36,897 nt of DNA, from NCBI GenBank assembly GCA_019410665.1, contig DXSD01000007.1:1-36897 (forward strand), written 5' to 3'. The notes beneath the pieces are model-generated. The model had not been told where the DNA came from and did no database searches. It saw nothing but the letters and a program-made list of their open reading frames with translations. This document shows, one piece after another, positions 32,991 to 36,897 of this stretch (position 1 is its first letter; each line of letters opens with the position of its first letter). The DNA is from Fusobacterium sp. (lineage in GTDB: Bacteria > Fusobacteriota > Fusobacteriia > Fusobacteriales > Fusobacteriaceae). The translations under genes were made by a program, and so were the position numbers.

Positions 32991-33027
32991 ATTTTATAAA
33001 ATTAATATATTTTTTTAAAACATATTA

Positions 33028-33036
33028 TGTTATAAT
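33028..33036 (+). promoter_or_regulatory. Extended -10 of the thrE pair
   Basis: TGT-TATAAT with TATAAT at 33031-33036, 29 bp before the start codon. Confidence 0.65.
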
Positions 33037-33065
33037 TAAAAGAAATGGAAAATTAGGGGATAGAT

Positions 33066-33833
33066 ATGGATAAAAAAATGGAGTATAGGGTTATTAATTT
33101 AGCTGGAGATATAGGAGAGATACTTTTAGAAAATGGCTCAGAGATATATAGAGTAGAAAATAGTATATGTGAAATAAGTGAATATTTTGGATTTTCTCCC
33201 CAATGTTTTGCAACTTTGACCTGTATAATTGTGACTCTTGAAGACTCCAATGGAGAGATTATCTCCATAGTTAGAAGGGTAAAACAAAGAAATACTAATT
33301 TAGATAAGGTATATAAAATATATTCTCTAGTAAAAAATTTAGAAGGGAAAAGTATAGAGATGATAGAGGAGGAATTAAAGAAAATAGTACAGGAAAAACC
33401 TTATTCCCTCTTAACTAATCTATTTGGAAATTGTATTGGAGCTGCTTTTTTCTCTATACTTTTTTTAGGAGATAGCAAGGACTTTATAGCTTCTGCTATT
33501 TCAGGCTTAATAGTAGCTATATTTTTAAGAATTTTGAATAGGGCAAATTTTGGAATGTTTTTTATAAATTTAATCTGTGGGTTTATAGCAACTATATCAG
33601 CTTGTTTTTTTCACTCTCTAGGTTTTACTTTAGGAGCTTCTATAACTATAATATCTACTTTGATGATACTAGCACCAGGAGTTGCTTTTATAAACTCCAT
33701 GAGGGATATTTTTTCTGGGGATTTAGTCACAGGGATGTCTAGGCTTATGGAAGTGGTAGCCATAGGGATTTCAATAGCAGTAGGTTCAGGTATTGCACTG
33801 AATCTCTACTTAAGATTGGGGGGAACAGTATGA
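33066..33833 (+). CDS. Threonine/serine exporter family, N-terminal half (DUF1212)
   Basis: A 255-residue protein. Residues 1-115 are the soluble domain of ThrE-type exporters: GSEIYRVENSICEISEYFG is typical. Residues 120-255 hold about five membrane segments, with LAPGVAFINSMRDIFSGDLVTGMSR as the conserved loop. AGGGGA 5 bp before the ATG sets the start. It overlaps the next gene by 4 bp (ATGA), so both halves are made together. Exported substrate is inferred from the family only. Confidence 0.9.
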   Translation: MDKKMEYRVINLAGDIGEILLENGSEIYRVENSICEISEYFGFSPQCFATLTCIIVTLEDSNGEIISIVRRVKQRNTNLDKVYKIYSLVKNLEGKSIEMIEEELKKIVQEKPYSLLTNLFGNCIGAAFFSILFLGDSKDFIASAISGLIVAIFLRILNRANFGMFFINLICGFIATISACFFHSLGFTLGASITIISTLMILAPGVAFINSMRDIFSGDLVTGMSRLMEVVAIGISIAVGSGIALNLYLRLGGTV

Positions 33834-34264
33834 TAATACAAGTAGTAGCAGCTATTATAACCAGTATTGGATTTGGAATAATATTTAATATAAGAGGAAA
33901 AAATCTCATACATACAGGTATAGCAGGAGGTATAAGTTGGGCTGTATATCTTTTGGGAAAAAGTTATGAGCTAAGTGATGGAACTACTTATTTTTTTGCT
34001 ACCCTCTCTCTTTCAATTTATTCAGAGATGATAGCTAGAAAGATAAAGACTCCAGTAACAGCGATAATTATAGCAGCACTTATTCCGTTAGCACCAGGAG
34101 GTGGAATATACTATACCATGTATAATATAATAGAGAAGAATTATTCCCAAGCTATAGAAAAAGGATTTAATACTTTTGTTATAGCAAGTGCTATGGCTAT
34201 GGGAATATTTATAGCAGCAAATTTTGTAAAAGTTTTGGATAAAATTTTAAAAAAAATTGGTTGA
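33830..34264 (+). CDS. Threonine/serine exporter family, C-terminal half (ThrE_2/DUF3815)
   Basis: A 144-residue membrane protein with four hydrophobic segments, ending in a lysine-rich tail. LIPLAPGGGIYYTMYN is the signature of the second ThrE half; in Corynebacterium both halves are one protein. It starts inside the stop of the first gene (ATGA). Confidence 0.9.
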   Translation: MIIQVVAAIITSIGFGIIFNIRGKNLIHTGIAGGISWAVYLLGKSYELSDGTTYFFATLSLSIYSEMIARKIKTPVTAIIIAALIPLAPGGGIYYTMYNIIEKNYSQAIEKGFNTFVIASAMAMGIFIAANFVKVLDKILKKIG

Positions 34265-34299
34265 TTTTAACTCAAAAAAATGTTATTATAGATTGGCTA

Positions 34300-34308
34300 T
34301 GATATAAT
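34300..34308 (+). promoter_or_regulatory. Extended -10 upstream of the MATE leader
   Basis: TGA-TATAAT with TATAAT at 34303-34308. Transcription would begin near 34315, 124 bases before the MATE start and upstream of a terminator. Confidence 0.5.
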
Positions 34309-34363
34309 AATGTTATACTGTTCATATATAAAATTAATACAATAAAAAGAATATATAAAAAAA

Positions 34364-34402
34364 AGTACTGATAGAAATTTTAAATTTCTAATCAGTATTT
34401 TT
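34364..34402 (+). terminator. Terminator in the leader of the MATE gene
   Basis: ACTGAT-AGAAATTT (34367-34380) pairs with AAATTTCT-A-ATCAGT (34382-34396), followed by ATTTTT. It ends the thrE transcript or a short leader RNA. A TGTATAAA sequence just after it (34405-34412) could be the real MATE -10. Confidence 0.75.
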
Positions 34403-34438
34403 AATGTATAAATATTTTAAAATATGGAAGGTGGATAG

Positions 34439-35770
34439 ATGAGTAAAAGTCATGATTTAGGAAAAGAAAAAATTTCAAAACTGTTTTTTTCATTTGCTAT
34501 TCCCTCTACATTGAGTATGTTGGTGGTTTCTCTCTATAATATAGCAGATGGAATTTTTATCACTAGAGGAGTTGGAAGTGATGGGGTAGCTGCTGTAAAT
34601 ATTGGTTATCCTATAATTAACTTTACAGTTGCTCTAAGTCTTATGTTTGGTATAGGAGGAGCTACACTTATAGCTTTTAGAAAAAATGATGTAGAGTACC
34701 AAAATAAGTGTTTTTCCCACATAATTTTATTAAACATAATAGTGTATATAATAGTTGCTATAGCTATTTTTGTTTTTACTGATCCTCTTATGAAAACTTT
34801 AGGGGCTAATGACCATTTGATGCCAATGATAAAAGGATATATGTATCCTTGTACAATATCCACTTTTTTCTTAATGTTATCTATGTCTTTAAATGCTGTT
34901 GTAAGAAATGATAATGCACCGAAAAGAGCAATGGTTTCAATGTTTATTGGGGCAGCTTTAAATATAGTATTAGACTATATTTTTATCTTTGAGTTTCATT
35001 TAGGAATAGTTGGAGGAGCTGTTGCCACAGCTATAAGTCAGATAATATCTGCTCTATATTTATGTAAACATTTTATAGGTTCAACTTTTAGATTTAAGAT
35101 GAACTGGAAAATTTTAGATTTTAGACTTTTGAAGAGATTGCTTTCAATAGGATTTCCATCTTTTATCTTAGAATTTGCTGTAGCTGTAATAACAATTTTA
35201 TTAAATATAGCTTTTATGGAAACAGCAGGAGTTTTTGGGGCAGCTGCCTATGGAATAATTTCATATAGTTTTATGTTCTTTAGAATGTTATTTACAGGAC
35301 TATCTCAAGGAATACAACCAATAGTAAGTTATAATTATGGATTAAAGAAATTTAAGAGAGTTAGAAAAACCTTCCTATTTGCTCATAAGATATGTTTTGC
35401 TACCTCTATTGTATCTTTACTATTGGTATTTATCTTCTCTAAGAATATAGTTAGTGTATTTACCCATGAACCAGACTTAATAGTGGAATCAGCTAAAGGA
35501 TTTATTCTTTACTCAATAGCTATTTCATTTTTAGGATTTAACTTTGTGAATATAGCTTATTTACAAGCTGTAGAAAGACCTTTTATTTCTAATGTAATAT
35601 GTATGTCGAGAAGTTTTTTATTTGTTTTTATAGCTATAATGATTTTACCTAAGTTTTTAGGTATAAATGGAATATGGCTATCTCTACCCTTTGCAGATTT
35701 TATAACTGCAGTATTAACTTATCCATTTCTGAAAAAATTTATGATGAGATATATAGGTAGTAGAAATTAA
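34439..35770 (+). CDS. MATE family efflux transporter
   Basis: A 443-residue inner-membrane protein with 12 membrane segments arranged as two halves. It begins with LFFSFAIPSTLSMLVVSLYNIADGIFI, as do MepA-like MATE proteins, and has GAAAYGI and LSQGIQPIVSYNYG in the second half. Such proteins export cationic drugs or metabolites using Na+ or H+. GGAAGGTGG at 34426-34434 is the ribosome site. Substrate unknown. Confidence 0.92.
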   Translation: MSKSHDLGKEKISKLFFSFAIPSTLSMLVVSLYNIADGIFITRGVGSDGVAAVNIGYPIINFTVALSLMFGIGGATLIAFRKNDVEYQNKCFSHIILLNIIVYIIVAIAIFVFTDPLMKTLGANDHLMPMIKGYMYPCTISTFFLMLSMSLNAVVRNDNAPKRAMVSMFIGAALNIVLDYIFIFEFHLGIVGGAVATAISQIISALYLCKHFIGSTFRFKMNWKILDFRLLKRLLSIGFPSFILEFAVAVITILLNIAFMETAGVFGAAAYGIISYSFMFFRMLFTGLSQGIQPIVSYNYGLKKFKRVRKTFLFAHKICFATSIVSLLLVFIFSKNIVSVFTHEPDLIVESAKGFILYSIAISFLGFNFVNIAYLQAVERPFISNVICMSRSFLFVFIAIMILPKFLGINGIWLSLPFADFITAVLTYPFLKKFMMRYIGSRN

Positions 35771-35814
35771 TTAAAAATTATTATATAATTGGAAGAAAAA
35801 AGTGGGGATACAAG

Positions 35815-36609
35815 ATGAATAATGAAAGTTCAATTGGAATATTTGATTCAGGAATAGGTGGACTGACAATTTTAAAAAAAATTAGAGAGTTTCTTCCAAG
35901 AGAGAATATAATATATTATGGGGATTGGAAAAATAATCCATATAGTGAAAAAAAAGAAGACGAAATAAAAAGTTTAAGTAGAGAGATTACAGAATTTTTA
36001 TTAAGAAATAATTGTAAAGCTATTGTTGTAGGATGTAGTATCTTTTCAACAGCTTCTTTAGAATACTTAAAGGGTTTAAATCCCAATGTTATAATAGTAG
36101 GAATGATAAATGGCGGAGTAAATTCAGCCATATTAGAGAGTAATAATCAGAAAATAGCTGTAATGGGGTCAGAATTTGTAGTAAACTCACATATCTATGA
36201 AAAAAAGATAAAAGAGTTAAGTTCTGAAGCAGAAGTATATGAAATCCCTTGTAAAAAACTATGTAAGATGTTAGAGGAAGGTTGGGAAACATTTTCAGAG
36301 AGATTGGAAGTATTAGGGAATTATTTAAGAAATATCCCTGATGATGTAGACACCTTAATTTTAGGTGGAACTCATTATCCCATTATAAAAGATGATATAA
36401 GAAGATTTTTTTCTAAAAAAATAGTTGATTCATCTATAGAAAGTGTAATAGAACTGTTTAAGGAATTAGGAGAGAAGAAGCTATTGAGAGAGGGAATAAA
36501 AAAAGGAAAAGTTGAATTTTATATTAATGGAGATAGAGAGAGGTTTAAAGAGGTAGCTGAAAAAATATTAGAATCAAAAGAGAGAATTAATATTTTTTCT
36601 ATCTATTAA
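35815..36609 (+). CDS. Glutamate racemase homologue with a changed second active site
   Basis: A 264-residue protein of the aspartate/glutamate racemase family with MurI-like signatures: FDSGIGGLT (10-18, Asp11), YYGDWKNNPY and LGGTHYP. In MurI the two catalytic cysteines lie in (A)CNTA and LGCTHYP. Here the first is kept as Cys74, but its context is altered (GCSIFSTAS, not ACNTAS), and the second is glycine (Gly185, codon GGA). Normal MurI provides D-glutamate for peptidoglycan. This version may be inactive, one-sided or changed in substrate. The reading frame is otherwise intact and full length. AGTGGGG 7 bp upstream sets the start. I give no symbol because of the lost cysteine. Confidence 0.8.
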   Translation: MNNESSIGIFDSGIGGLTILKKIREFLPRENIIYYGDWKNNPYSEKKEDEIKSLSREITEFLLRNNCKAIVVGCSIFSTASLEYLKGLNPNVIIVGMINGGVNSAILESNNQKIAVMGSEFVVNSHIYEKKIKELSSEAEVYEIPCKKLCKMLEEGWETFSERLEVLGNYLRNIPDDVDTLILGGTHYPIIKDDIRRFFSKKIVDSSIESVIELFKELGEKKLLREGIKKGKVEFYINGDRERFKEVAEKILESKERINIFSIY

Positions 36610-36631
36610 AAATATTTTCTTAAAATTTCAC

Positions 36632-36660
36632 TTTACATAAAAAAAATTTTATAGTATAAT
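36632..36660 (+). promoter_or_regulatory. Promoter of the lysine-riboswitch transcript
   Basis: TTTACA (36632-36637), 17 bp, TATAAT (36655-36660). Confidence 0.75.
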
Positions 36661-36670
36661 CATACGAAAT

Positions 36671-36833
36671 GATAGAGGTGCAATTGACAAGAGTAGTACT
36701 TTGGAGCTTTGACAAGCGATGAAGAGTATGAAAGGGGAGATTGCCGAAATGAAAGTTATGTCAAAAACTTTTGTTGGTAACTCAGAGAATATCTGTTTTA
36801 CTGTCATTGATAATTTCAATGGAGTGCTATCTG
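36671..36833 (+). promoter_or_regulatory. Lysine riboswitch (L-box) aptamer
   Basis: The conserved core is plain: GATAGAGGTGC at 36671-36681, AAGGGGAGATTGCCGAA at 36732-36748, CTGTCATTG at 36801-36809 and GGAGTGCTATC at 36821-36831. P1 forms from GATAG and CTATC. Lysine binding would favour a downstream terminator. The bases to 36897 hold the start of the expression platform (a GATAC/GTAT pairing followed by T-rich stretches). The gene it controls lies beyond the window. Confidence 0.95.
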
Positions 36834-36897
36834 TGAGATACAAACTTTTGGGGATACTAGGGTATTTTTATATTGTTTTTAAGTCACAGTTTTAGTA

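Noticed and set aside
36649..36843. 64-codon minus-strand frame at the right edge
   Set aside because: It lies on the complement of the conserved lysine riboswitch core.
1..36897. CRISPR array or tRNA/rRNA genes
   Set aside because: No series of spaced direct repeats and no cloverleaf with a T-loop GTTCGA-type motif in a proper context was found; the TTCGAT near 13170 belongs to the palindrome.

Overview
The window is AT-rich DNA that looks chromosomal, from a Fusobacterium-type anaerobe. The reasons are: very low GC; extended -10 promoters of the TGnTATAAT type; an outer-membrane lipid A gene (waaA) among genes that otherwise look Firmicute-like; amino-acid and butyrate fermentation genes (a giant 2-hydroxyacyl-CoA dehydratase-activator protein and an acyl-CoA dehydrogenase/ETF fusion); and a lysine riboswitch. 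I cannot assign a species.

Positions 1-7366 are an accessory region. It holds a VirK/YbjX (DUF535) gene, a fused rhamnose epimerase/reductase, a two-gene ATPase plus PD-(D/E)xK nuclease-like pair (possible defence system), a HEPN/MNT toxin-antitoxin pair, and a TnpB-only IS605-family element with a recognisable omega-RNA end. The element sits at the 3' end of a truncated acyltransferase. A 47-bp unit that is both terminator and promoter occurs before the rhamnose gene and again before the toxin-antitoxin pair (46/47 identical), with a partial copy between, so the genes in between look like exchangeable cassettes.

Positions 7388-13029 are a tight six-gene housekeeping operon: ymdB, prmA, cmk, waaA, trmB, purA. 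It is followed by a 162-bp imperfect palindrome that resembles a small repeat element. Positions 13337-16284 hold the most unusual system: a substrate-binding-protein-like protein without a signal peptide, a HypB-like GTPase with cysteine motifs, and an ABC ATPase, with no permease. The first and third proteins share a DUF1858-like N-terminal domain. I infer a cytosolic, perhaps metal- or cofactor-handling, machine.

Positions 16365-23638 lie on the minus strand: an acyl-CoA dehydrogenase fused to the FAD domain of ETF-alpha, a 1411-residue activator/dehydratase-like protein, a small exported protein and a HAD phosphatase. A divergent, strongly promoted structured RNA (23757-23919, 6S-like in shape) follows.

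Positions 24079-36609 are plus-strand metabolic and transport genes: a secreted nuclease, thiamine pyrophosphokinase, a hotdog thioesterase, a uracil permease, a membrane-anchored oligopeptidase F, a purine permease plus purine-type deaminase, MarC, a two-part ThrE exporter, a MATE transporter, and a glutamate racemase homologue that lacks the second catalytic cysteine. The window ends in a lysine riboswitch whose gene is beyond the edge.
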